Below, piece by piece: positions 8,908 to 18,004 of a DNA stretch of 64,000 nt. This stretch comes from CAVVZJ01 sp963752755. Lineage in GTDB: Bacteria; Planctomycetota; Planctomycetia; Isosphaerales; Isosphaeraceae. Each line of letters starts with the position of its first letter. The stretch's first letter is position 1. The stretch is taken from NCBI GenBank assembly GCA_963752755.1, contig CAVVZJ010000004.1, positions 62,001-126,000 on the forward strand, in the 5' to 3' direction. Under the pieces are notes generated by a model that made no database searches, was not told the origin of the DNA, and saw only the letters and a program-made list of their open reading frames with translations. A program made the position numbers and the translations under genes.

Positions 8908-10030
8908 ATGGACGCGGACCTGAAGCGTGAGGCCCGGCTCGTCATCGAGCAGATCGTCAACCTGCGAGACTCCCTTTGACTTCGGCGACAAGCAAGGCCG
9001 TCGCGACGACTTGAGCCGCCAGATGGAGAGTCCCGACTTCTGGAACGACCAGGATCGGGCCAAGTCCATCATTGGCGAGCTGAAAACCCTCAACGGCGTC
9101 CTTAAGCCGTACGAGGCACTCGTCTCCCAGGCCGACGACATGGAAGTCCTGATCGAGATGGCCGACGAGGTTGGCGATGACTCGCTCGACGAAGACATTC
9201 GCGGTGCCGTCAAGAAGGCCCGCGACGACTTCGCCGACTTCGAGCTGCGCTCGATGCTCTCCGGCCCCAACGACCACTGCAACGCCTATCTCACCGTCCA
9301 CGCCGGCGCCGGCGGCACCGAGGCGTGCGACTGGGCCGAGATGCTGTTGCGCATGTACATGATGTGGGCCGAGGCGAAGGGCTACAAACTTGAGGTGACC
9401 GACCGCGAAGAAGGCGGCGCCGCGGGCATCCAGACGGCCACGATCCACATTCAGGGCGACTACGTTTACGGCTACCTCAAGGGGGAAGCCGGCGTCCATC
9501 GCCTCGTCCGGATCAGCCCGTTCGACGCCAACGCCCGCCGCCAGACGTCGTTCGCCAGCGTCGATGTCCTGCCCGAGGTCGATGAGTCGATCGAGATCGA
9601 GATTCGCGACTGCGACCTCAAGCGCGACGTCTTCCGCTCCGGCGGCCCCGGCGGTCAGCACCAGAACAAGACCGAGTCCGGCGTCCGCTACACCCACCTC
9701 CCGACCGGCGTCGTCGCCGAGAGCCGCTCCGAGCGCTCCCAGCACAAGAACGACGCCAACGCGATGGCCCTGCTCCGGGCCAAGATGATCCGCCTGGAGG
9801 AGATGAAGCGCGAGGCCGAATACGCCAAGTTGTATGACGAGAAGGGCGAGATCTCCTTCGGCAGCCAGATCCGCAACTACGTCCTCCAGCCCTACCAGCT
9901 CGTCAAGGACCTCCGCACCGACTTCGAATCCACCAACCCCGGCAAGGTCCTCGACGGTGACATCGACGGTTTCATCGACGCCTTCCTGCGACACAAGCTC
10001 GCCGGCGGCGCGGGGGTGAAGGCGGGTTGA
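8908..10030 (+). CDS. prfB: Peptide chain release factor 2, with programmed +1 frameshift
   Basis: Translation starts at the ATG at 8908 behind GGAGGAA. After 23 codons it reaches CTT TGA C (8974-8980), the classic autoregulatory RF2 recoding site. Skipping the T at 8977 joins to LDFGDKQGRRDD and gives 373 residues, normal for RF2. The SPF stop-codon recognition motif is at residues 203-205 and the catalytic GGQ at 248-250, almost exactly the E. coli positions, within SGGPGGQHQNKTESG. RF2 reads UGA and UAA, so the in-frame UGA makes its own level control frameshifting. No strong AGGGGG-type internal Shine-Dalgarno is visible just upstream of the slip site. A TTGA overlap leads into the next gene. 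Confidence 0.95.
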
Positions 10031-10044
10031 AGGGGCCAGCAAAT

Positions 10045-10713
10045 GTGATCTGGCTTCGTCGCGAGGACGATGACCGCTGGGCCATCACGACGCGGTGTCT
10101 CCGCCTCCCGTTCACCTGGAACGAGGACCGCTGGCGCCACCTCTTCGTGATCGGCTCTGGCGGCGGCCGGCGCTCCTTCGCTGATTCCCTGGAGCAGCCA
10201 CCGAACCTTCAGGATTCCTTTCAGATTGTGAGTCCCGTCTTTCAGGATATCGAGTTCCAACGCGAAGCCAACGGATCGATCACCGCACTTCTCGTCGGGC
10301 AACATGGCCCTCACCACTTTTCGGCCTCGTTCCGAGTCACGGCATGGGAAAACCCGGGAATGTACATCACGACGGTTGAGGTTGACGTTGCCGACCGCTG
10401 CAAGGCGCCGATTTCAGCGCTCTGCAGCTCGTATCAGGTACATGGCCCTAACACCGTGCTGCTCGGAGAAGATCACTCGGCAATTCGATGGACGGCCGAG
10501 CCGGACGACTATGGCGTTGAACTCACCGTGGACAACCGAACCCCGGATTCATCAGATCCACGGCCCTCGCTAAATCTCGGTGAGAAGGGCCGGGCGGGAG
10601 TTCTGGCCCAGATCGTCGCGCCGATCGTTGGCAATCACTTGACGCATCGCTGGTCCTACCTCTGGACATTTGCCCAGACGTCCCCGTCGTTCCCTTCTGT
10701 TGAAGCATCTTAA
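10045..10713 (+). CDS. Hypothetical protein downstream of prfB
   Basis: Not recognised. I prefer the GTG at 10045, which has AAGGGG nine bases upstream. A TTG at 10027 overlapping the prfB stop is also possible. The roughly 220-residue protein has balanced composition, no signal peptide and no membrane helix. It contains aromatic-rich strands (WAITTRCLRLPFTWNEDRW, RWSYLWTFAQ) suggesting a beta-rich soluble fold. It probably shares the prfB transcript. It is followed by a perfect 22-bp inverted repeat that could end transcription. Confidence 0.5.
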   Translation: MIWLRREDDDRWAITTRCLRLPFTWNEDRWRHLFVIGSGGGRRSFADSLEQPPNLQDSFQIVSPVFQDIEFQREANGSITALLVGQHGPHHFSASFRVTAWENPGMYITTVEVDVADRCKAPISALCSSYQVHGPNTVLLGEDHSAIRWTAEPDDYGVELTVDNRTPDSSDPRPSLNLGEKGRAGVLAQIVAPIVGNHLTHRWSYLWTFAQTSPSFPSVEAS

Positions 10714-10720
10714 GTTTCTT

Positions 10721-10774
10721 GTAGGGAGGGCCTCGGCCCGCCATCGACCGGAGGCGGGCCGAGGCCCTCCCTAC
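10721..10774. repeat. Perfect 22-bp inverted repeat, possible terminator
   Basis: Bases 10721-10742 are exactly reverse-complementary to 10753-10774 with a 10-base loop. A second small palindrome, GGTGGGC-TCC-GCCCACC, lies at 10827-10843 just before glyA. No T-run follows either, so termination is only a possibility. The arms resemble dispersed intergenic palindromes. Confidence 0.72.
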
Positions 10775-10872
10775 GAGCTACGAGTAAACCAACTCGGCGG
10801 ATGCACCATTCGGTCTTGTCTTGTAGGGTGGGCTCCGCCCACCGTCTTCGCTGGTTTCCGACGGAGAGCCCG

Positions 10873-12132
10873 ATGGACGTCCTCAAGCACAGCGACCCCG
10901 AGGTCTTCGCCGCGATCGCCGCGGAGGAGGATCGCCAGCGCGACGAGCTGGAGCTGATCGCCTCGGAGAACTACACCAGCCGCGCCGTGATGGAGGCCGT
11001 CGGCTCCGTCCTCACGAACAAGTACGCCGAGGGCCTGCCCGGCCGCCGCTATTACGGCGGTTGCCAGCATGTCGATACCTCCGAGCGCCTCGCGATCGAC
11101 CGCGTCAAGCGCCTCTTCGGCGCCGAGCACGCCAACGTCCAGCCCCACTCCGGCGCGACCGCCAACCAGGCCGTCTATTACGCCGCGCTGGAGATCGGCG
11201 ACACCGTCCTCGCGATGGACCTCGCCCAGGGCGGCCACCTCACCCACGGCATGAAGCTCAACTTCTCCGGCCGCTGGTACAACACGATCGGTTACGGCCT
11301 CGACCCGAAGACCGAGCGCATCGACCACGACGGCATCGCCCGACTCGCCCGCGAGCACAAGCCGAAGCTCATCCTCGCCGGCGCCAGCGCCTACGCCCGC
11401 ATTATCGACTTCGACCGGATCGCCGAGGTCGCGAGGGAGGTCGGTGCCATCTTCTTCGTCGATATGGCCCACATCGCGGGACTCGTCGCGGGCGGGCAGC
11501 ATCCGAACCCGGTCCCGGTGGCCGATTTCGTCAGCACGACCACCCACAAGACCCTCCGCGGCCCCCGAGGCGGGATCGTGCTCTGCAAGCAACCGTGGGC
11601 GAAGAAGCTCGACTCGGCCGTCTTCCCCGGCCTCCAGGGCGGCCCTCTGGAACACGTCATCGCCGGCAAGGCCGTCTGCTTCGGCGAGGCGCTTCGCGAC
11701 GACTTCCGGGCCTACGCCGCCCAGGTCGTCGCCAACGCCAGGGTCCTCGCCGACGAGCTGACCCACGCCGGCTTCCGCCTTGTCTCCGGCGGCACGGATA
11801 ACCACCTGATTCTGATCGACATGACCTCGAAAGGTCTCACCGGCAAGGTCGCCGAGGCCGCCCTCGGCCGGGCCGGGATCACTGTGAACAAGAACCTGAT
11901 CCCGTTCGACACCCGCAAACCTCTCGACCCCAGCGGCATCCGGATGGGCACCCCCGCCCTCACGACACGGGGACTCAGGGAAGAGGCCATCCGTCAGGTC
12001 GCCGCCTGGATTGTTGCCGTCCTCGACGCGCCGGATGAGGCCCATGTCGCCGAGCGGGTCCGCGTCGAGATCAAGCAATTCGTGAAGGATTACCCGGTTC
12101 CCGCCGACTCGGAGCCGGCCCACGTCGGTTGA
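10873..12132 (+). CDS. glyA: Serine hydroxymethyltransferase
   Basis: The 419-residue PLP enzyme interconverts serine and glycine and charges tetrahydrofolate with a one-carbon unit. The start MDVLKHSDPEVF matches family N-termini. Visible signatures are ELIASENYTS near the N-terminus, RRYYGG, the substrate loop HSGATANQAV, and STTTHKTLRGPRGG, whose Lys226 is the expected Schiff-base lysine. Length is normal and the frame intact. It converges on the next gene with only two bases between stop codons, so the two transcripts must terminate against each other. Confidence 0.96.
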   Translation: MDVLKHSDPEVFAAIAAEEDRQRDELELIASENYTSRAVMEAVGSVLTNKYAEGLPGRRYYGGCQHVDTSERLAIDRVKRLFGAEHANVQPHSGATANQAVYYAALEIGDTVLAMDLAQGGHLTHGMKLNFSGRWYNTIGYGLDPKTERIDHDGIARLAREHKPKLILAGASAYARIIDFDRIAEVAREVGAIFFVDMAHIAGLVAGGQHPNPVPVADFVSTTTHKTLRGPRGGIVLCKQPWAKKLDSAVFPGLQGGPLEHVIAGKAVCFGEALRDDFRAYAAQVVANARVLADELTHAGFRLVSGGTDNHLILIDMTSKGLTGKVAEAALGRAGITVNKNLIPFDTRKPLDPSGIRMGTPALTTRGLREEAIRQVAAWIVAVLDAPDEAHVAERVRVEIKQFVKDYPVPADSEPAHVG

Positions 12133-12134
12133 GG

Positions 12135-14084
12135 TTACCGTTGCCTCGTCGTCGCCTCGTTCTCCGGTCGTCCGGCCAGCGGTCGGGGCGGTTCCTGGAG
12201 TCGATAGACGGCGAGGTGCCCTTCCGTCTTCAGGTGTTCGAGTGAGCCGGACGCCGGCTCATCCCGTGGCGGTGCGGCGGCCAGGACATGGGTTGCCCCT
12301 TGACGGCGAGCCAAGGCGGCCAGCTCGTCGGGCGTCAAGGCGTCGTAACGGCGTTCGAGGGCCTGGCGATCGTCGAGATAGGCTCGCGCGAACGCCGCCA
12401 GCGAGCCGTCGAACCCAACATGGTCGCGGAACCGGTCGATCCAGTCGGCCAGGCCGGCGGCATGGTAAGGTGTGCCGGCGCGGTTGAAAGTGAGCGATCG
12501 GTACGACCAGAGACGGAAGGTCTTCGGACCCGGCGGCCCGATGAACCGGGCGTCGGGCGGCGTGTGGTCGCGACACCAGAGGGCCAGCCGCTCCACGTCG
12601 TCCGTCGGTCGCATTCCGAATCGACAGCGTTCCGCCAGCGCCTCCACCCAGACCGGCGCGGTTTTTCCCCAGAGCGCCGGCAGAACCAGGGCCGCCAGTG
12701 GCACCGCCCAGGCGAAGACCGTCAGTCGGGCGAGCCGCCAGGCGTTAAAGTTGAGCGGGTGACGGGGAAGGCAACGGCCCGCGAAAATCGCCAGCGACGA
12801 TGCGGTCAGTAGCCGGATCTGGCCGGATTCCACGTCGTGGCCAGCCAGGAATCCCAGCCCGAGGCCGAGCGTCACCAGACCGGAAACCGGGCCAAGTCGC
12901 GGTTCCAGCCGGTTCCCGAGGAGGAAGGCCAGCTCGGTGGTGGTCGCAACCACGAGTGACCAGTCGCCCGAAAGACCGACCAGCAGGAGACCTGCGCGAA
13001 GTTGTCCGGTCCAGCCGCCCTCCCTCCAGAGCCGAAAAACGTGACCCGAGAGGGCGACCAGGCAGAGCCCGCGAGCGGTCGTCGCCATCCGGAAGGGCTG
13101 GAAGAGCGTGATGCGCAGGTCCCGGAACCACTCGATCGCAACCCAGGCCAGGACCAGACCGGCCAGGTTCACCATCAGCAGAGCGACGAGGCGGGATCGC
13201 GGCGATGTGCCGAGTGGCGATGATCCCCCCGGCCCTCGGATCAGGGCAAGACTCGCGAGAATCGGGTAGCAGGCCCAGGCAAGCCATTGCGGCATCCGCC
13301 AGAGGTGGGGGAGCATGTGCTGGGGACTCTGGACGTAAGCCGTGATCAGGTAGAAGTCTTCATGATCCATCCCCCGGAACAGAGCGTCAGCCTGAGACGT
13401 GTTCGCGACCGAGCCAGGGACCAGAGCGACCGCGAGCAGGAGTACTGCTCCAACCGCGGAACGGCGCGACACCCCGGAGCGTCGCGGAACGATCGCGAGC
13501 AGGACCCTGGTCGTCCCGAGCCAGAGGGCGAGCTGGAGGCCGACGGACGGATGCACCCACGCCGCGAGGCCAAGCAACGGCGGAGCGACCCAGAGCCCGC
13601 GACCGGGTCGGGCCACGAAAGCGGCCAGAGCGACCCAGCCGAGCGCGAAGCCGAGGAGGCGGTCGAGGAGCATGGCCTCGAACAGGTGGTTCGTGCCGAT
13701 GTTGCCGGCCTTGGCCGTCAAGGTCAGGACGACCGCCACTACCCCCACCCACGGTCCCGACTCCGGCCAGGCGAGCCGTGCCAGGCGGTCCAGACCTTCG
13801 AAAGTGAGGGCGAATGTCAGGGAAAATAGGAAGAACAGGCAGAATGGGAGGCCCAGGACGCGACTCGTGAGGTCGAGCAGGCCGAGATAGCCGCGGTGGG
13901 GGTTGAAGGTGTCGAACGAACGAACGAAAGGATCCGACCTGTAAAGGGAGGGGTCCTGATGGTGGAGGAGGAGCGGAAGTCGATAAGCCTGGTCGCCGTC
14001 GTAACTCTGATAACCTCGGAAAGTCAGGTAGAAACCGAGGAGAATCAGGAGAAGTGACCATCGAGGAGGGAAGGGGCGACCCAT
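12135..14084 (-). CDS. Polytopic membrane protein, 649 aa (DUF6798-like)
   Basis: The N-terminus is a membrane anchor (SLLLILLGFYLTF) followed by a loop with YDGDQAYRLPLLLHHQD. About ten more hydrophobic helices run to residue 480, and the last 150 residues are soluble, with a CRDHTPPDARFIGPPG phrase and ATHVLAAAPP near the end. A GT-C-like arrangement of many helices plus a soluble C-terminal domain is apparent, and the composition resembles planctomycete DUF6798 proteins. No catalytic motif could be identified. The function is unknown, with envelope glycan transfer one possibility. It converges on glyA. Confidence 0.6.
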   Translation of the reverse strand: MGRPFPPRWSLLLILLGFYLTFRGYQSYDGDQAYRLPLLLHHQDPSLYRSDPFVRSFDTFNPHRGYLGLLDLTSRVLGLPFCLFFLFSLTFALTFEGLDRLARLAWPESGPWVGVVAVVLTLTAKAGNIGTNHLFEAMLLDRLLGFALGWVALAAFVARPGRGLWVAPPLLGLAAWVHPSVGLQLALWLGTTRVLLAIVPRRSGVSRRSAVGAVLLLAVALVPGSVANTSQADALFRGMDHEDFYLITAYVQSPQHMLPHLWRMPQWLAWACYPILASLALIRGPGGSSPLGTSPRSRLVALLMVNLAGLVLAWVAIEWFRDLRITLFQPFRMATTARGLCLVALSGHVFRLWREGGWTGQLRAGLLLVGLSGDWSLVVATTTELAFLLGNRLEPRLGPVSGLVTLGLGLGFLAGHDVESGQIRLLTASSLAIFAGRCLPRHPLNFNAWRLARLTVFAWAVPLAALVLPALWGKTAPVWVEALAERCRFGMRPTDDVERLALWCRDHTPPDARFIGPPGPKTFRLWSYRSLTFNRAGTPYHAAGLADWIDRFRDHVGFDGSLAAFARAYLDDRQALERRYDALTPDELAALARRQGATHVLAAAPPRDEPASGSLEHLKTEGHLAVYRLQEPPRPLAGRPENEATTRQR

Positions 14085-14150
14085 GCGGCTCCATCCTGGA
14101 GAGGGAGAGGAGATCCGAAGGACTCCTTATCGCCGGGTGGTCGCCGGGCG

Positions 14151-14951
14151 TCAACGCGACTCGGCGGGACGCAGGCCGAGTTCGGTCATGGCGCGATCGA
14201 CGTCGTTGAGGAAGGATGCGGATTCTGGGTCAAGGTCACCGAAACGGGGAAGGGCCAGGGGAGGAGTCCGGCTGGCGGTCTGGACCGGTTTCTCAGTCGA
14301 TTTGGGGCGGGATTTGGGCTCGGTGCCGGACTTCCTTGAGTCGGCCGGTGCGAGGGACTCGGGAGGTTGCTCAGCCAGGGCGGCACCCGACCCGGCATCT
14401 TCCCAGAAGCCGCGACGGCGGATCTGCTGGATGAACGACTGGACGGGAGGCGAGTTCCAGAACGTCTCGGCCGGTCGATACTGATTGGACCAGACGAGGG
14501 CTCGGGAGGCTTTCGTCTGAGCCTCGACCACGCCGCCCGGTTTGACGTAATTGGGGGCGAATTGAACGATCGAGGCGGCCAGGAACGAGGCCACCAGAAA
14601 CCCCTTACCAGCGCCGAGAAGGAAGCCGGCCCCTTGATCGCTGCGGTTCGGCTCGATCAACTCGCCGTACGGTCGTCGTCGGCGAAGCTTGACGATCATG
14701 GTGGCCAGACCGGACGTCACCACGTAGGAGCCGACCGCCGAGGCCCACCAGAGCAGGCGGTCGAGTACCGGCGGCTGAATGGCCGGCAAGACCTCGCGGG
14801 CGTAGGGCCGCAAGGCATCGCGGACCGGGTCGGCCAGATAAACGCAGCCGATCAGGGCGCCCAGGCCGATCGCCTGGATCACAAATCCCTTGAACCATCC
14901 CCGGATGGCCCAGATCAGGATCAACGCCCCCAGCATCATGTCCAGGCCCAT
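14151..14951 (-). CDS. CvpA family protein
   Basis: The start at 14951 has a GAGGTGAGG ribosome site a few bases upstream. The first 140 residues carry four hydrophobic helices in the CvpA arrangement, opening with MMLGALILIWAIRGWFKGF, close to the family signature of a helix followed by a G-x-x-x-G-F turn. The remaining half is a Pro/Ser/Lys-rich cytoplasmic tail without recognisable domain. CvpA is linked to colicin V production and envelope homeostasis in E. coli. The exact role here is unknown. At 266 residues it is longer than typical CvpA (about 160) because of the tail. Confidence 0.7.
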   Translation of the reverse strand: MGLDMMLGALILIWAIRGWFKGFVIQAIGLGALIGCVYLADPVRDALRPYAREVLPAIQPPVLDRLLWWASAVGSYVVTSGLATMIVKLRRRRPYGELIEPNRSDQGAGFLLGAGKGFLVASFLAASIVQFAPNYVKPGGVVEAQTKASRALVWSNQYRPAETFWNSPPVQSFIQQIRRRGFWEDAGSGAALAEQPPESLAPADSRKSGTEPKSRPKSTEKPVQTASRTPPLALPRFGDLDPESASFLNDVDRAMTELGLRPAESR

Positions 14952-15351
14952 GATCCTCACCTCGCGTCGCTGCTTCGTCTCGAGTCGCCCATTCGTGTGT
15001 TCGTCGCTCGGGCAAGGATCTTCGCGGGAAATCCCCTGAATCGCCCGTATCGTCCTATTTCGGCGCCAGACGATCGGATCTTGAATCCGGCTCTCGTGGG
15101 CGCCTCCTTCCCCCTTCATTTTATCCCGATCGGGCCGGAATCGGGGGAATAATCCTGTTCGCCGTACAGTGGGACGATGTTTTGCTCCCTTCGCGCCGGG
15201 CGAGTGAAGCACGACGTCCGAGGAAGAATAACGGTCGGCTTCCCAGGGCCCGACAAGAGATCGCCCGGTCCAGGGTCGCAGCCGACGAGACGATCATCCG
15301 TCCGGTACACCCGGATCGTCGGCGATTGTCAAGCGGGGCCGAGGTCGCGGC
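14952..15351. other. Intergenic region, nothing recognised
   Basis: About 400 bases between the CvpA-like gene and the FAH-family gene, both on the minus strand. No coding frame with real protein character and no strong hairpin was seen. It presumably holds the CvpA promoter, but I could not identify one. Confidence 0.4.
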
Positions 15352-16314
15352 TCAGTCCTCGGCGATGACGGGATTGGAGAGCGTGCCGATGCCCTCGATA
15401 CTGGCCTCGACCACGTCTCCGGGGCGGAGGAATTGACCGGTGGAGGCACCGACTCCGGAGGGGGTGCCTGTGGCAATGATGTCGCCAGGTTCCAGGGTGA
15501 CGAAGCGGGACAGGAAGGTAATGATTGCGGTGATGGGGAAGATCATGTGAGAGGCCAGACCCGCTTGCTTCAACTCATCATTGACCGTCAGGCGAAGCCG
15601 AAAGCGCTGGGGATCGGCCACGGCATCGGCAGTGAGGATGCACGGGCCGATGGGACAGAAGGTATCGTGCCACTTGCCATGCATCCAGTCGAAGAATGGG
15701 TCGCGATCGCGCGGCATGCGGTTGGGGTTGGGGGTGAAATTGCGGTCGCTGATATCGTTGATAACGGTGTATCCGGCGACGTACTTCAGCGCCTCGGCCT
15801 CGGTCACGTGGCGGCAACGTCGGCCGATCACGACGCCCAGCTCACACTCCCAGTCGATCTGATCAGGCGAGCAGGCGGGGATGATGATGGGGTCGCCGGG
15901 GTTCGTCAGGGTTGTCGAGGAAGGTTTCATGAAGACGTAGGGGAACGTCTCCTCGCGCTCGACGGCCACGCCTCCGCCCTCGGTGATGTGGGAAACATAG
16001 TTGCCGGCCAGCAGGAGCAACTTGGGTGGGTCAGGGATCGGGACGAGCAGACTCACGTCATCCGAAGGGACGGCCAGCTCGTCGATCGGTGGGGCTTCCG
16101 GTCCCTGAACCCACTCGATGAGGTCCCGGGCTGTCTCGAATGCAAGACCGTCGGGCGGGAGCAGGTCGAGCAGACGCTCCACTGAAGGCAGGACCGAGTC
16201 GTTCTCGTTGGCCTGACAGTAGGCCTCATAGGCGACATCGAGGGGGATGATGTGGTCATCCACATAGAAGCCTAGCAAGGGAGATTCCCCCATCGTGAAG
16301 CGACATAGGCGCAT
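15352..16314 (-). CDS. Fumarylacetoacetate hydrolase family protein
   Basis: A 320-residue protein starting MRLCRFTMGE. It carries the FAH fold markers in order: LLLAGNYVSHITEGG, FMKPSSTTLTNPGDPI, the metal-binding DWECELGVVIGRRCRHV, GYTVINDISDRN and the C-terminal DIIATGTPSGVG. The Glu residues of WECELG and the later Asp are the expected divalent-metal ligands. Family members cleave or decarboxylate 2-oxo acids in aromatic or sugar-acid breakdown. The substrate cannot be assigned from sequence, and neighbouring genes do not form a catabolic operon. Confidence 0.88.
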   Translation of the reverse strand: MRLCRFTMGESPLLGFYVDDHIIPLDVAYEAYCQANENDSVLPSVERLLDLLPPDGLAFETARDLIEWVQGPEAPPIDELAVPSDDVSLLVPIPDPPKLLLLAGNYVSHITEGGGVAVEREETFPYVFMKPSSTTLTNPGDPIIIPACSPDQIDWECELGVVIGRRCRHVTEAEALKYVAGYTVINDISDRNFTPNPNRMPRDRDPFFDWMHGKWHDTFCPIGPCILTADAVADPQRFRLRLTVNDELKQAGLASHMIFPITAIITFLSRFVTLEPGDIIATGTPSGVGASTGQFLRPGDVVEASIEGIGTLSNPVIAED

Positions 16315-16507
16315 CCGCGTGGTCCTTCCCCATCCAGCCTGGTTGTATTTATTCTTGAATGGTATGTTGAGACGGGTTTTGTGAGGCCACGATAGCATTG
16401 CGTCCGAATGCGGGCAACGCCTGTCTCGCTCTCGCTCCACCGCCGGCCTCCTGGCCCCGAAGGAAGTCGTGCGCGGCAGCGGACCCCGGCCGATCTCCGA
16501 GCCGGTA

Positions 16508-18004
16508 TCATCCGGGCCGATCGTCGGACTCCGACGCCACCTCGGGAAGATCGGGAAGGTGTCCAGTTCTCCCGACAGAGCGAACCGAGGGTTCGGGCTT
16601 CGGGATTGGGGTCGAGAGCAGGTTGCGGAGAGCCTTCAGGAGCTGGGGCTCATCGGACTCGGGAACGGTCCTCAGGTCCAGGAGGACCGCGCCTCCCTGA
16701 ACACGCGGCACAACGGCGGGCTCGCCGAGGCGGAGGGCACGGGCCAGGGACGCCTCGGCGGAGAGTGGTGCCGGGTAAGGGGGAGCGAGACGGACGGCTG
16801 CCGAAGGGAAGGGTTCAAGAGGGGCACTGCCGCCGCCGAGATAGGTGGTGGTGGCGACGGCCGTCGCGTTCCAGCCGAGTTCCGAGCGGACGGTTCCGGC
16901 GAGACGCTCGGCCCGCTGGCGGAGCGACGCCGGGGTGGCGGAGAGGAAGGCCCAGAGCGGGATTCGCCGCGATGCCCGGTCGGGTTCGAGGGCCAGGCGG
17001 AGGGTGGCTTCGAGGGCGGCGAGCGTCATCTTGTCCACGCGGACGGCCCGCATCAGGGGGTCGGAAGCCACGCGGTCGATGGCCGGCTTCGAGCCCACGA
17101 GGATGCCGCACTGGGGACCACCAAGAAGCTTATCACCGGAGAAGAGGACAAGGTCGGCGCCGGCGGCGAGGCCCTCGGCGGCGGTTGGCTCGTCGTCGAG
17201 GCCGGGGATCAGGCCGGTTGCGAGGGCGCCGGAGCCGATGTCGTCGAGGCACCAGAGGCCTCGGGACTTCGCCAGCCGTGCGAGGTCGGCGATTCCGACC
17301 GAGTCGGTGAACCCGACGACCCGGAAATTGCTGGTGTGGACCCGCAGCAAGGCGGCCGTCTCGGGGCTGAGGGCTCGTTCGTAGTCGGACAGGCGGGTCT
17401 TGTTGGTCGTCCCGACCTCCCGGAGCCGGACGTTGGAAACCTCGAAAATCTCGGGGAGGCGGAAGCTCCCGCCGATCTCGACCAGCTGTCCCCGCGAGAC
17501 GACCACCTCGCGACCCGAGGCCAGGGCCCGGAGGGCCAGGACGGTCGCCGCAGCATTGTTATTGACGACGGTGGCGGCCCCGGCGCCGGTCAGCTCGCGC
17601 AGAAGCTCGGAGACCCCCGAGGTCCGTCGGCCGCGCTCGCCGGAGTCGAGGTCAAACTCCAGATTGCAGAAGCCTCGGACGACCCGATCGACCGCCTCGG
17701 CGGCCTCCGCCGCAAGCGGGGCGCGGCCGAGGCCGGTGTGGAGCAGGACCCCGGTGGCGTTCATCACGGGCCGCAAGTGCGGTCGTTCGGCGGCGAGGGC
17801 TTGCACCGACCGCCTGGCCAGCATGGCCGGATCGGTGGTGACATCCTCACCACGGGTGATCGCGTCGCGGGTGGCATCGAGGATCTGACGGACGGCGCGG
17901 CGGATCGCGAGCCGTCCCCGCCGGTCCTGCTCGGCCGCGAGGGCCGGGTCGGCGAGGATCTCGTGGACCGGGGGTAGCCGGCGAAACGGGTTGGGTTGGC
18001 TCAT
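16508..18004 (-). CDS. selA: L-seryl-tRNA(Sec) selenium transferase
   Basis: This 498-residue PLP enzyme converts Ser-tRNA(Sec) to Sec-tRNA(Sec) using selenophosphate. The N-terminal domain (NPFRRLPPVHEILADP) and the core (NATGVLLHTGLGRAPL, NNNAAATVLAL) match SelA. The PLP lysine is K292 in SGDKLLGGPQCG, close to E. coli K295. The C-terminus carries an extra Pro/Glu-rich tail. Its start codon overlaps the stop of the upstream selB as ATGA, indicating translational coupling. Neither selD nor tRNA-Sec is recognised in this window, so they must lie elsewhere. Confidence 0.95.
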   Translation of the reverse strand: MSQPNPFRRLPPVHEILADPALAAEQDRRGRLAIRRAVRQILDATRDAITRGEDVTTDPAMLARRSVQALAAERPHLRPVMNATGVLLHTGLGRAPLAAEAAEAVDRVVRGFCNLEFDLDSGERGRRTSGVSELLRELTGAGAATVVNNNAAATVLALRALASGREVVVSRGQLVEIGGSFRLPEIFEVSNVRLREVGTTNKTRLSDYERALSPETAALLRVHTSNFRVVGFTDSVGIADLARLAKSRGLWCLDDIGSGALATGLIPGLDDEPTAAEGLAAGADLVLFSGDKLLGGPQCGILVGSKPAIDRVASDPLMRAVRVDKMTLAALEATLRLALEPDRASRRIPLWAFLSATPASLRQRAERLAGTVRSELGWNATAVATTTYLGGGSAPLEPFPSAAVRLAPPYPAPLSAEASLARALRLGEPAVVPRVQGGAVLLDLRTVPESDEPQLLKALRNLLSTPIPKPEPSVRSVGRTGHLPDLPEVASESDDRPG

